DNA of 64,000 nucleotides from Chitinophagales bacterium (GTDB lineage: Bacteria > Bacteroidota > Bacteroidia > Chitinophagales > JADIYW01): NCBI GenBank assembly GCA_020636545.1, contig JACJXS010000008.1, forward strand, positions 124,001-188,000. The letters are read 5' to 3'. A program made the translations under genes and the position numbers. Below are positions 42,411 through 51,173 of the stretch, piece after piece (the stretch's first letter is position 1; each line of letters opens with the position of its first letter). The notes below the pieces were generated by a model, which saw nothing but the letters and a program-made list of their open reading frames with translations, was not told the origin of the DNA and searched no databases.

Positions 42411-44431
42411 ATTCTTACACGTTTATCCGGTGCGACATACATTTTACTATCTGGTTTGATATTAAAAGCATCATAAAATTCTGGTGTATGAGAAAAGGGA
42501 ATATTTACACGATGGAAATATAAAGCATGAACATCTGTCAAAACTCTATTCGCAATTTCTTCATTACGCATGTGCATTCTCCAGCCTAAAGCATAACCTA
42601 AAAAGAATCTTTGTAATGGTGTATAACCATCTATTAACTGATTTTCTTTATACTGTTTTGTTTGCTTAAAAGCGTCTAAAGCAATTGCAATGCCACCTAA
42701 ATCCGCAATATTTTCTCCTAATGTAGCAGAACCATTTACTTTTAAACTGTCTAAAACTTTCAGATTATCAAAAACATTGACATAAGCTTTTGTTTTTTCT
42801 TCAAACATTTTGTCGTCTGTTGCTGTCCACCATTTATTTAAGTTGCCTTTATTGTCAAATTCTTTACCTTCATCATCAAAGCCGTGTGTGATTTCGTGTC
42901 CAATTGTAGATGCACCTGCATAACCATAAACTAAAGCATCATCTAGTTGATAATCCTTATATCCAGGAACAGTAAAAATTGCGGCTGGCAAAACTATCTC
43001 ATTATTACTTGGATTGTAGTAGGCATTATAAGTTTGTGGTGTCATTTCCCAAATACTTTTATCAACTGGTTTGCCTAATTTATTTATTGCATCATCTAAC
43101 CAAAACTTAGAAATATTTTTTTGATTTTGCACCAAGCTGTTTTTTGAAATTTCTAATTTTGAAAAATCTTTCCATTTATCTGGATAGCCAACTTTGTAAG
43201 TAATACTGTGTAGTTTTTCTATCGCTTTTTGTTTCGTGCTATCGCTCATCCAACTCAATAGTTTGATTCTTTTTTCGTAAGCTGTCATCACATTTTTTAC
43301 AATATCAATGTATCTTTTCTTTGCAGTTTCTGAGAAATTTTCTTTAACATATAATTTACCAAGTTCCTCACCCATAGCATCTTCTTCCCAAATCAAAGCA
43401 CGTTTCCATCGTGGTAATTGCTCTTTTTTTCCTTTTATTAATTTAGAATAAAAATTAAAATCAACCTCATCAATTGCTTTATTCAAATATGGAGCATAGT
43501 TTGCAATTAAATGATATTGCATATAATTCTTTAATGTTTTCAAATTTTGTTCTTGTAGTAAATTATTTAAAGCAACAAAAAACTCAGGCTGTCCTACAAT
43601 TACACTCTCTATATTTTGGATATTTAATTCTTTGAAATAAAGATTCCAATCAAAATTTGGAGTTAGTTTTTGTAAATCTCGTATTGACTTTTTGTTATAA
43701 TTGGCGTAAGCATCTCTTAAATCTTCCAATTTTCTTGAGCTTTTTGCCATTTTTTCCTCTAATTTAAAAATAGCATCTGCTGAAAAATTAAATTCAGTTG
43801 TTTTATCTGTGGAGAACGTAAATATGTTTTTGATAAAATTATTTTGATATTCTTTTCGGATTTCTGAAGTTCTTTGGTCAGTATTGAAATAATAATCCCG
43901 ATTAGGCAAGCCTAAGCCACCTTGATACAAATAAATAATATTTTTATCGCTGTTCATCAAGTCTTGATAGATACCAAAATCAAAGAATAAAGGAACCCCA
44001 ATGGTATTAAAATAAGCTACAGCTTCTGTTAAATCTTTTAAATTTGAGATTTTATTAATTCTATCGAGTTCAGGTTGTAAATCTTTTAAGCCATTTTTTT
44101 CAATTGTATTGGTATCCATAGCAGACGTATAGAAATCGCCTATTTTTTGTTCAGTAGTATTGTTTGCTCTTTTCTGAGCATTTTCATTTGTTTTTTTGAG
44201 TTGTTCCCAAATTTGCTCTTGTACTAAATTTCCAATTCCCCAATTAGAATAAGCATCAGGAATTGGATGTTCTTTTATCCATTTTCCATTGGCAAACATA
44301 AAAAAGTCATCATCTGCTGCAATGGTGGTATCAATTGCTTCTACTAAAGGATCGGTTTTTATTTTCTGATTATTGGTACAAGAAACTAAACCTACTGAAA
44401 TAGTAAATAGAATTAGGAACGTTTTTTTCAT
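42404..44431 (-). CDS. pepO: M13 (neprilysin/PepO-like) metallopeptidase lipoprotein
   Basis: The protein has 675 residues, standard for M13. A lipoprotein signal ends in LVSC (MKKTFLILFTISVGLVSC). The zinc site is HEITH within STIGHEITHGFDDEGKEFD, and the third ligand lies in ENIADLGGIAIALDAF. NAYYNPSNNEIVLPAAI is the substrate-binding NAxY motif. The C-terminal signature PFSHTPEFYDAFNIKPDSKM and the end RVRIW are conserved. It cleaves oligopeptides, probably in the periplasm or at the surface. Confidence 0.95.
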   Translation of the reverse strand: MKKTFLILFTISVGLVSCTNNQKIKTDPLVEAIDTTIAADDDFFMFANGKWIKEHPIPDAYSNWGIGNLVQEQIWEQLKKTNENAQKRANNTTEQKIGDFYTSAMDTNTIEKNGLKDLQPELDRINKISNLKDLTEAVAYFNTIGVPLFFDFGIYQDLMNSDKNIIYLYQGGLGLPNRDYYFNTDQRTSEIRKEYQNNFIKNIFTFSTDKTTEFNFSADAIFKLEEKMAKSSRKLEDLRDAYANYNKKSIRDLQKLTPNFDWNLYFKELNIQNIESVIVGQPEFFVALNNLLQEQNLKTLKNYMQYHLIANYAPYLNKAIDEVDFNFYSKLIKGKKEQLPRWKRALIWEEDAMGEELGKLYVKENFSETAKKRYIDIVKNVMTAYEKRIKLLSWMSDSTKQKAIEKLHSITYKVGYPDKWKDFSKLEISKNSLVQNQKNISKFWLDDAINKLGKPVDKSIWEMTPQTYNAYYNPSNNEIVLPAAIFTVPGYKDYQLDDALVYGYAGASTIGHEITHGFDDEGKEFDNKGNLNKWWTATDDKMFEEKTKAYVNVFDNLKVLDSLKVNGSATLGENIADLGGIAIALDAFKQTKQYKENQLIDGYTPLQRFFLGYALGWRMHMRNEEIANRVLTDVHALYFHRVNIPFSHTPEFYDAFNIKPDSKMYVAPDKRVRIW

Positions 44432-44598
44432 ATCTATTTGTTTGTATTAAAGATAATAGAATAAACAGAAATATAGAAATTTGATTTTCAGTAGCATTTT
44501 ATTTTTAACATTTATTAGTTTTATTATTTATTAATAATATCAAATTGCTTTATTAAGTGAAATAAATTTTGGAAATTGCGTATTGTTTTAAACTAAAA

Positions 44599-47500
44599 AT
44601 GTTGATTAGAAAATCTATATATATAATTGTCTTTTTATGCACTTTCTTTTTGCCTCAGCAAAGTTTTGGAAAAGGCAAAAAAAAACAGCCTAGTCAATAT
44701 AAGAAAGCTACACTGATTCAGAAAGCATGGGGCGATTTAACCACAAGAAATAATTGGTATTTTAATGCCAATGAACGATACAAAGAACTTTTAAGACAGA
44801 ATGCTCTAAATTTCAAAATTGATTTCTCAAAAGAAATACCTTTCTATTGGGCGAATAAAGATAACTTAAAGAGTTATACTTCGGAATTGCAACAGATTGA
44901 GAAAAAAATGGGTATTGTTCTTCAAATCAGGAATTATGGTCGATGGCGAGATAATGCTTATTTGTTACTAGGAAAAGCTCAATATTTTCAAAATAAAATT
45001 GATACTTCTTTAATTACATTTCAATACATTGTTACCACAATGAAGCCTGAAAAAATGAATGCACAAGTTGGTTTATCCAATAAGGCAAGATTGAAATACC
45101 TACAAAAAAGACAAAAAGAAATTAAGAAAAAAGCGGGAGAAAATCAGAAAATAATTGAACTAAAACTGAGCCAACAAAAGAAAGATGCTGCTAAAAAAGC
45201 TGATGAGCTAAAGCAAAAACAAGCAGAAGCTATTGCTAATAAGAAAAAATCTATAGAAGAAATTATTAAGGCAAAGAAAAAAATAATTGCACTTCAGAAA
45301 AAGGGAAAGAAAATCCCACCGGAACTATTGGCAAAAGTAAAAAAATCATCAACACCTATTGATTCAACTGCAATAAAACAAAAGCAACAAGAAGTACAAA
45401 TTCAAAAGAAACAAGAGCAAAATAAGAATCAACCTTATATTTTGTTAGATGATGAATGGATAAAAAATCCTTATTATATTGATACAACACAAAATAGGAA
45501 AGATGAGAATCCTTTGGCTGATTTGTCTAAAAAGGAAGATGCAAAATGGGATAAATTGACATTTTGGGAAAAGATTAAACATAAGAAAAGTCGCCCAGAA
45601 GCATTGGTCTGGATGGCTCGAAGCTTGATTGATATGAATAGATATGCCGATGCACAGAGTATGATTGCTTATGCAAAAGCACTTCGTAAATTAACAACAA
45701 ATCAGAAAAAAGATATTTTTTTAATAAGTGCTTATTATCAATTGAATAGTAAAAATATTCCATTGACAATTGAAGAATTGGAAAATGCAATGCCATTCAT
45801 TAAAAAGAAACAAGAAAAAGCCTATTATGAATTTTTATTAGCTCAGTTATATAAACAGAATGACCAACCAGCAGATGCCGTAGATTATTTTGTAAAAAAT
45901 ATCAAGCATACAAATGATGATAAATTTGCCTTTTATTCCAAATTAAAAATGGCAGATATTTTTGCAAAATACCCAGGTTTGTCAGATGCTAATATTGAAA
46001 AAATGTTGGCTAAACTTGTACGATTTGGCAAGAATAAAGACCAAGCAGATGAAGTTTATTATGAGCTGGCAAATTATGCTTTAAATAATAATAAAGATAC
46101 AGCTCAAGCATTAATCTATTTAGATAAATCTGTAAAATTGAGTACTTCAAATTCCATACAAAAAGGCTTATCCTATTTGTTGATGGGAAAAATAAATTTT
46201 GATACAGAAAAGTATGCAGTAGCAAAATTAAATTATGATAGTGCTGTGGCATTTATTCCAAAAGAAAATTTTGAATACCCAGAAGCAATTACAAGACAAA
46301 GCGTATTAGATGAATTAGCCAAGAATAGAGAAATTGTAAGTGTTCAAGATAGTTTACAACGCTTAGGAAAAATGTCGCCAAAAGAGTTGGCCCAGTTTTT
46401 AGCTGAAAAGGAAGCAGAAAAAGAAAAGATAAATAAGAAAAAAAGTAGAATTTCAATAGAAGACAATGTTGGTGGCGGAAATGTAGATTTAAGTGCTGGA
46501 TTTACACCTCAAAATTATTCATCTAATGGTTTGTGGTACTTTTATAACGACGAATTAAAATCAAAAGGGTATAATCAATTCAAAGCAGTTTGGGGAAATC
46601 GACCATTTGAAATTAACTGGCGTAGAAGTAGCAAATCTATTTTTGATACTGAAGATGGCGAAAATACTACAGAAAATGTACCAGCAGAAAATGAAAATTT
46701 AAGTACAGATAAAAATAGCAAACAGCCGACTAAAGAAACAAAAGTTGATATACCTAAAACTCCTGAAGATTTTATAGCTTCTGATAAAAAAATTGCGAAT
46801 GCTTTGTTTAATATCGGTGTTGTTTTTAAAAATAAACTACAAAATATACCTAAAGCAAAACAAGCTTTTGATGAATTGATAAGACGATTCCCAAATAGTG
46901 AGTTTGATGCAATAGCACATTATTACCAATACCTCATTTATTTGGAACAAGATTTAAAAGGATTGGCATCAAAAGAAAAGAACTATATTTTAGAAAATTA
47001 TCCATTGAGTGATGTCGCTGCAAAGCTGCAAGAACAACCACAAAAAGTACAAGAGACAACACCAACGCAAAATCAAAACGAGGCTTTGTATGCACAAACT
47101 TATCAAGCTTATCTTAATGATGATTTTGAAACCGTTTTGAATAATAAAAAATTAGCCCAAAAGAGCAAAATGCCAGATGAAGAAATGGCAAAAATTGATT
47201 TTTTAGAGGCGATGGTTTATGGTAAACAGAAAGTATTTAAAAAATACAAATTGGCCTTGTCAGATATTGTTTTGAAGTACCCAAATACAGAAGTAAAAAA
47301 GAAAGCTCAAGAATATTTAATTGCATTGATACAATTTGAAAATGGATTAGAAGATTCGACCAAAACAGTACAAGAAATGATAATAACACCACAAAAATCA
47401 GATACAACCAATATAGAGCAGATTGAATTTAATATGGATACTAGTGATTTTATGATTGTTGTACGCCTGAATGATTCCTATTTTAAATTGCAACAAGTCG

Positions 47501-47796
47501 TAAGCGATTTACAAGGATATTGTGAGTCAAAAGCATCAAATCAAAAAGTAAAAGTGAACCCAGTTTTCTTTGAAAAAGGAGAAGCGCTAATTACATTGAA
47601 ACGATTTGATGATATGGAAATCGTTAGTAAATTATTATTGAATTTGAATATAGATAAACAGAAATTATTTAATGAAAAAGCAAATTCTGTGAGCTATTAT
47701 GTTATATCAACGGATAATTTTAAAAAGATAAAATCTTTTAAAGATTTAGATACTTATGAACAGTTTTTTACTAAGAAATATATAAATAATGAGTAA
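44599..47796 (+). CDS. Large TPR protein, PorW/SprE-like (T9SS and gliding)
   Basis: The protein has 1065 residues from the ATG at 44599, which gives a good signal peptide (MLIRKSIYIIVFLCTFFLPQ); a TTG 30 nt upstream is less likely. It has many TPR helices (WRDNAYLLLGKAQYFQNKID, MNRYADAQSMIAYAKAL, IPKAKQAFDELIRRFPNSEF). A Lys-rich coiled coil lies at about 170-270. The C-terminal 110 residues contain repeated small domains (FMIVVRLNDSYFKLQQVVSD, ALITLKRFDDMEIVSKLL) as in SprE-type proteins. PorW/SprE is a lipoprotein linking T9SS parts; here no lipobox is clear. It overlaps the PBP1A gene by 8 nt. The name is probable, not certain. Confidence 0.7.
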   Translation: MLIRKSIYIIVFLCTFFLPQQSFGKGKKKQPSQYKKATLIQKAWGDLTTRNNWYFNANERYKELLRQNALNFKIDFSKEIPFYWANKDNLKSYTSELQQIEKKMGIVLQIRNYGRWRDNAYLLLGKAQYFQNKIDTSLITFQYIVTTMKPEKMNAQVGLSNKARLKYLQKRQKEIKKKAGENQKIIELKLSQQKKDAAKKADELKQKQAEAIANKKKSIEEIIKAKKKIIALQKKGKKIPPELLAKVKKSSTPIDSTAIKQKQQEVQIQKKQEQNKNQPYILLDDEWIKNPYYIDTTQNRKDENPLADLSKKEDAKWDKLTFWEKIKHKKSRPEALVWMARSLIDMNRYADAQSMIAYAKALRKLTTNQKKDIFLISAYYQLNSKNIPLTIEELENAMPFIKKKQEKAYYEFLLAQLYKQNDQPADAVDYFVKNIKHTNDDKFAFYSKLKMADIFAKYPGLSDANIEKMLAKLVRFGKNKDQADEVYYELANYALNNNKDTAQALIYLDKSVKLSTSNSIQKGLSYLLMGKINFDTEKYAVAKLNYDSAVAFIPKENFEYPEAITRQSVLDELAKNREIVSVQDSLQRLGKMSPKELAQFLAEKEAEKEKINKKKSRISIEDNVGGGNVDLSAGFTPQNYSSNGLWYFYNDELKSKGYNQFKAVWGNRPFEINWRRSSKSIFDTEDGENTTENVPAENENLSTDKNSKQPTKETKVDIPKTPEDFIASDKKIANALFNIGVVFKNKLQNIPKAKQAFDELIRRFPNSEFDAIAHYYQYLIYLEQDLKGLASKEKNYILENYPLSDVAAKLQEQPQKVQETTPTQNQNEALYAQTYQAYLNDDFETVLNNKKLAQKSKMPDEEMAKIDFLEAMVYGKQKVFKKYKLALSDIVLKYPNTEVKKKAQEYLIALIQFENGLEDSTKTVQEMIITPQKSDTTNIEQIEFNMDTSDFMIVVRLNDSYFKLQQVVSDLQGYCESKASNQKVKVNPVFFEKGEALITLKRFDDMEIVSKLLLNLNIDKQKLFNEKANSVSYYVISTDNFKKIKSFKDLDTYEQFFTKKYINNE

Positions 47797-50026
47797 TTTT
47801 AATATAAGTCCAAAGATAATTTGGAAATTCTTTTTTGCCGGTTTAGGTTTTGTTTTTTTATTTTTTCTTCTGATTAGAATCGGATTGTTTGGTAAATTAC
47901 CATCTTTTGAAGAAATAGAAAACCCAAATTCAAACTTAGCATCAGAAATCTATTCTGCAGATTCTGTTTTGATAGGTAAATTTTATGTGAATAATAGAAG
48001 TAATGTTTCTTTTGATCAATTATCGCCTTGGTTGGAAAAAGCACTCATCTCAACAGAGGATAAACGCTTTTATGAACATTCTGGAATTGATATTTTTAGA
48101 ACATTTAAAGCGGTTTTTACACTTGGACAAGATGGTGGAGGAAGTACCATTACACAACAATTAGCCAAAAATATGTTTCATAAAAGAGGCGGTGGAATTA
48201 TCACTAGAGTAATTCAAAAAGCTAAAGAATATGTTATTGCTGTAATGTTGGAACGAAGATATACCAAAGAAGAGATCATTGCCATGTATTTTAATACATT
48301 TGATTTTGTAAATAATGCCATAGGTATAGAAAGTGCATCAAGGATTTATTTTAATAAGCAACCTAAAGATTTGAATATTGAGGAAGCTGCAATGTTTGTT
48401 GGGATGTTACAAAATCCATCTTTATATAATCCAAATAGAAATGAAACATTTAGAAAAAGATGTGAAGAAAGAAGGTCTATTGTACTTAGATTAATGCGGG
48501 ATAATGGGCATATTTCTAATGCACAACTATCAGAATTATTGATGAAACCAATTGAGTTGAATTTTCATCCTGAATCTGCGAGTGATGGTTTGGCACCTTA
48601 TTTTAGACAGACATTAGCAGAGTATTTAAAAAAATGGGCTAAAGAAAATAAGAAACCAGATGGAACTTCCTATAATATTTATACAGATGGATTGAAAATC
48701 TACACTACCTTAGATACAAGAATGCAAAAACATGCTGAAGAGGCAACTGTTGAGCATTTAAGAAATCATCAGAAAATTATAGATGCACAATTTAGAAGTG
48801 GTTGGAATCCATGGAAAAAAGAATTGGGACAAAAGATATTATTATCAGCTTGTAAGAATACACCACGTTGGAGAAATATGAAAGCGGAAGGGATGAGTGA
48901 TGATGCAATATTAGAAGTTTTTAAAACTCAGAAGAATAAAATGACGGTATTTTCCTACAACGGAATGAAGGATACTACCTTTACACCTTATGATTCTGTT
49001 AGATATTATAAGTCTTTTCTGCAAGTAGGATTTATGGTAATGGAGCCAAATACTGGATATGTAAAAGCTTGGGTTGGTGGTCCTAATTTTAATTATTTTA
49101 AAGTAGATCATTGCAATACGCAAAGACAAGTAGGCTCAACTTTCAAGCCAATTGTATATGCATTGGCAGTTGATAATGGATGGTCGCCTTGTATGGTTGT
49201 TACGCCAGGAAAAGTAACGATTGGAAATTGGAGTCCAAGAGGCGGAAGTGGAGGTCCACAAACCTTGAAGCATGCATTAACCAAATCGGATAACCAAGTG
49301 GCTGCTTATATTACATTAAAATTTGGAGTCTCTGCAATTATAGATATGTCCAGAAAGATGGGTATCGTATCAGACTTGCCACCGTATGCACCAATTTCAT
49401 TAGGAGCTTCGGATATCACATTGTCAGAAATGATGACTGTTTATAGTACATTTCCAAATGCTGGAATTAGTACGAAGCCCCAATTCTTAGTTAGAATTGA
49501 AGATAAAGATGGTAATATAGTTCAGAATTTTACAACAGAGATGCGAGAAGTATTGTCAGATAATATAGCCTACAAAATGGTTGATATGTTAAAAGGTCCA
49601 GTTGGTCCAGGCGGGACAGGTGGAAGCTTGAGAGGTAGATTTGGATTGGGCGACATTAAAAATATTTGTGGAAAAACAGGAACAACTAATAATAATACCG
49701 ATGGTTGGTTTATTGGATTTACACCACAATTGGTTGCTGGAGCTTGGGTCGGTTGCGATGACCCAATCTTACACTTCTTGACTACAGGAAATGGTATGGG
49801 TGCAGCATCTGCAATGCCTATATTTGGAAAATTTATGTATAAAGCCTATAATGATCCAAAACTGAAAAAGCTCAAAAAAGATATGGATTTCTTTATCCCT
49901 TCTGATGCAGAATTGGCTAAAAATGTATGTTCTGGAGATGAAGTAGAGACTGATATTTATAATAGTACTGTTGGAGGAAATACCGATGCGGTTGAAGAGA
50001 ATTATGATACTGAATATAAGTTTTAA
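47789..50026 (+). CDS. mrcA: Class A penicillin-binding protein 1A (transglycosylase/transpeptidase)
   Basis: The protein has 745 residues and one N-terminal membrane anchor (IIWKFFFAGLGFVFLFFLLI). The GT51 transglycosylase domain shows STEDKRFYEHSGIDIFRTFK and GGGSTITQQLAKNMFHKR. The transpeptidase domain has SxxK in VGSTFKPIVYA, SxN in TKSDNQVAA and KTG in CGKTGTTNNNTDGWFIG. It polymerises and cross-links peptidoglycan from the periplasmic side. Translation is coupled to the TPR gene by an 8-nt overlap. All catalytic motifs are present. Confidence 0.96.
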   Translation: MSNFNISPKIIWKFFFAGLGFVFLFFLLIRIGLFGKLPSFEEIENPNSNLASEIYSADSVLIGKFYVNNRSNVSFDQLSPWLEKALISTEDKRFYEHSGIDIFRTFKAVFTLGQDGGGSTITQQLAKNMFHKRGGGIITRVIQKAKEYVIAVMLERRYTKEEIIAMYFNTFDFVNNAIGIESASRIYFNKQPKDLNIEEAAMFVGMLQNPSLYNPNRNETFRKRCEERRSIVLRLMRDNGHISNAQLSELLMKPIELNFHPESASDGLAPYFRQTLAEYLKKWAKENKKPDGTSYNIYTDGLKIYTTLDTRMQKHAEEATVEHLRNHQKIIDAQFRSGWNPWKKELGQKILLSACKNTPRWRNMKAEGMSDDAILEVFKTQKNKMTVFSYNGMKDTTFTPYDSVRYYKSFLQVGFMVMEPNTGYVKAWVGGPNFNYFKVDHCNTQRQVGSTFKPIVYALAVDNGWSPCMVVTPGKVTIGNWSPRGGSGGPQTLKHALTKSDNQVAAYITLKFGVSAIIDMSRKMGIVSDLPPYAPISLGASDITLSEMMTVYSTFPNAGISTKPQFLVRIEDKDGNIVQNFTTEMREVLSDNIAYKMVDMLKGPVGPGGTGGSLRGRFGLGDIKNICGKTGTTNNNTDGWFIGFTPQLVAGAWVGCDDPILHFLTTGNGMGAASAMPIFGKFMYKAYNDPKLKKLKKDMDFFIPSDAELAKNVCSGDEVETDIYNSTVGGNTDAVEENYDTEYKF

Positions 50027-50063
50027 AACTAAAAGTTAAGATTATTGTTATACAATAAATAAC

Positions 50064-50717
50064 TTGTCCTTGAGTGCTTTTATTCCTAAGTTCTCTATAG
50101 TTTTAACAACTTATAATAGAGAGCAATATATTGAACGTGCTATCTTATCTGTAATCCAACAAACTGAAAGTAATTGGGAGTTATTGGTTATTGACGATGG
50201 CAGTACAGATAATACTGAAAAACTTATTCAACCCTATTTGAATATCAATCAATCTGTTTACTATTTCAAACAAGAGAATAGAGGAGAAGTGTCAGCAAAA
50301 AACAGAGGGATAAGTTTGTCATGCGGGGAGTATATTACCTTTTTAGATTCTGATGACGCTTATAAAATGGAACACCTACAATATAGAAGTCAAATAATAA
50401 ATCAACACCCAATGGTTGATTTATTGTACGGTGGAGTAGAGGTTATTGGTGATGAGTTTGTGCCAGATAGGAGAAATAAAGGAAAGAAAATTCATCTTTC
50501 AGATTGTGTTATTGGTGGTACTTTCTTTATAAAAAGAGAGGTGCTATTTGAATTGGGAGGCTTTAGAACAATTGATATTGGTGCTGATGCAGATTTATTC
50601 GATAGGATAGTTCGTGCTAAAAAGAATACCTTAAAGATGAATTCTCCAACTTATATTTATCACAGAGAGTATGAGGATTCTATAACGCATAATTATTTTC
50701 AGGAACGTAAGCACTAA
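50064..50717 (+). CDS. Glycosyltransferase family 2
   Basis: The protein has 217 residues and is a single GT-A domain. FSIVLTTYNREQYIERAILS, LLVIDDGSTDNTEKLI and the DxD-type ITFLDSDDAYK are visible, with an acceptor region IGGTFFIKREVLFELGGF. The start is TTG at 50064; no ATG is near. It is short, without a membrane anchor. The acceptor is unknown, probably a surface glycan. The terminator follows directly. Confidence 0.9.
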   Translation: MSLSAFIPKFSIVLTTYNREQYIERAILSVIQQTESNWELLVIDDGSTDNTEKLIQPYLNINQSVYYFKQENRGEVSAKNRGISLSCGEYITFLDSDDAYKMEHLQYRSQIINQHPMVDLLYGGVEVIGDEFVPDRRNKGKKIHLSDCVIGGTFFIKREVLFELGGFRTIDIGADADLFDRIVRAKKNTLKMNSPTYIYHREYEDSITHNYFQERKH

Positions 50718-50721
50718 AATA

Positions 50722-50751
50722 AAAACGGTCGGAAATAATCCCGACCGTTTT
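50722..50751. terminator. Bidirectional hairpin terminator
   Basis: An 11-bp perfect stem (AAAACGGTCGG / CCGACCGTTTT) with an 8-nt loop, between the GT2 and mscL genes, which converge. Confidence 0.88.
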
Positions 50752-50768
50752 AATATTTATAGAATAAT

Positions 50769-51146
50769 TTATTTCTTTAATAAATCTCTAATTTCTCCAA
50801 GTAGTTTTTCTTCATTAGTAGGTTCAGGTGCAACAGCTGGAGCTTCCTTTTCTTCCTTCTTCATCTTATTGATAGATTTAACTACTAAAAACATAGAGAA
50901 AGCAATTACAATAAAATTGATTACAGCAGATAGGAATACACCATATTTTATACCATTAGCAGATAATTGTGCAATCTGATCTACACCAGCGGCTTTTAGT
51001 GCAGGATTTAAAATTACTGGGGTAATTATATCTTCTATTAGTGAAGATACTATTTTACCAAATGCACCACCGATAACAACAGCAACTGCTAAGTCAATCA
51101 CATTGCCTTTGAGTGCAAACTCTTTAAATTCTTTTAGTAATGACAT
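50769..51146 (-). CDS. mscL: Large-conductance mechanosensitive channel
   Basis: The protein has 125 residues, the normal size. MscL opens under membrane tension to protect against hypo-osmotic shock. The N-terminal amphipathic part and first membrane helix are FKEFALKGNVIDLAVAVVIG, the family signature. The periplasmic loop is KYGVFLSAVINFIVIAFSMF at its second helix, and the C-terminal bundle is LLGEIRDLLKK. Confidence 0.97.
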   Translation of the reverse strand: MSLLKEFKEFALKGNVIDLAVAVVIGGAFGKIVSSLIEDIITPVILNPALKAAGVDQIAQLSANGIKYGVFLSAVINFIVIAFSMFLVVKSINKMKKEEKEAPAVAPEPTNEEKLLGEIRDLLKK

Positions 51147-51173
51147 AATGTTTTGTTTTTAATGATTAAAAAA

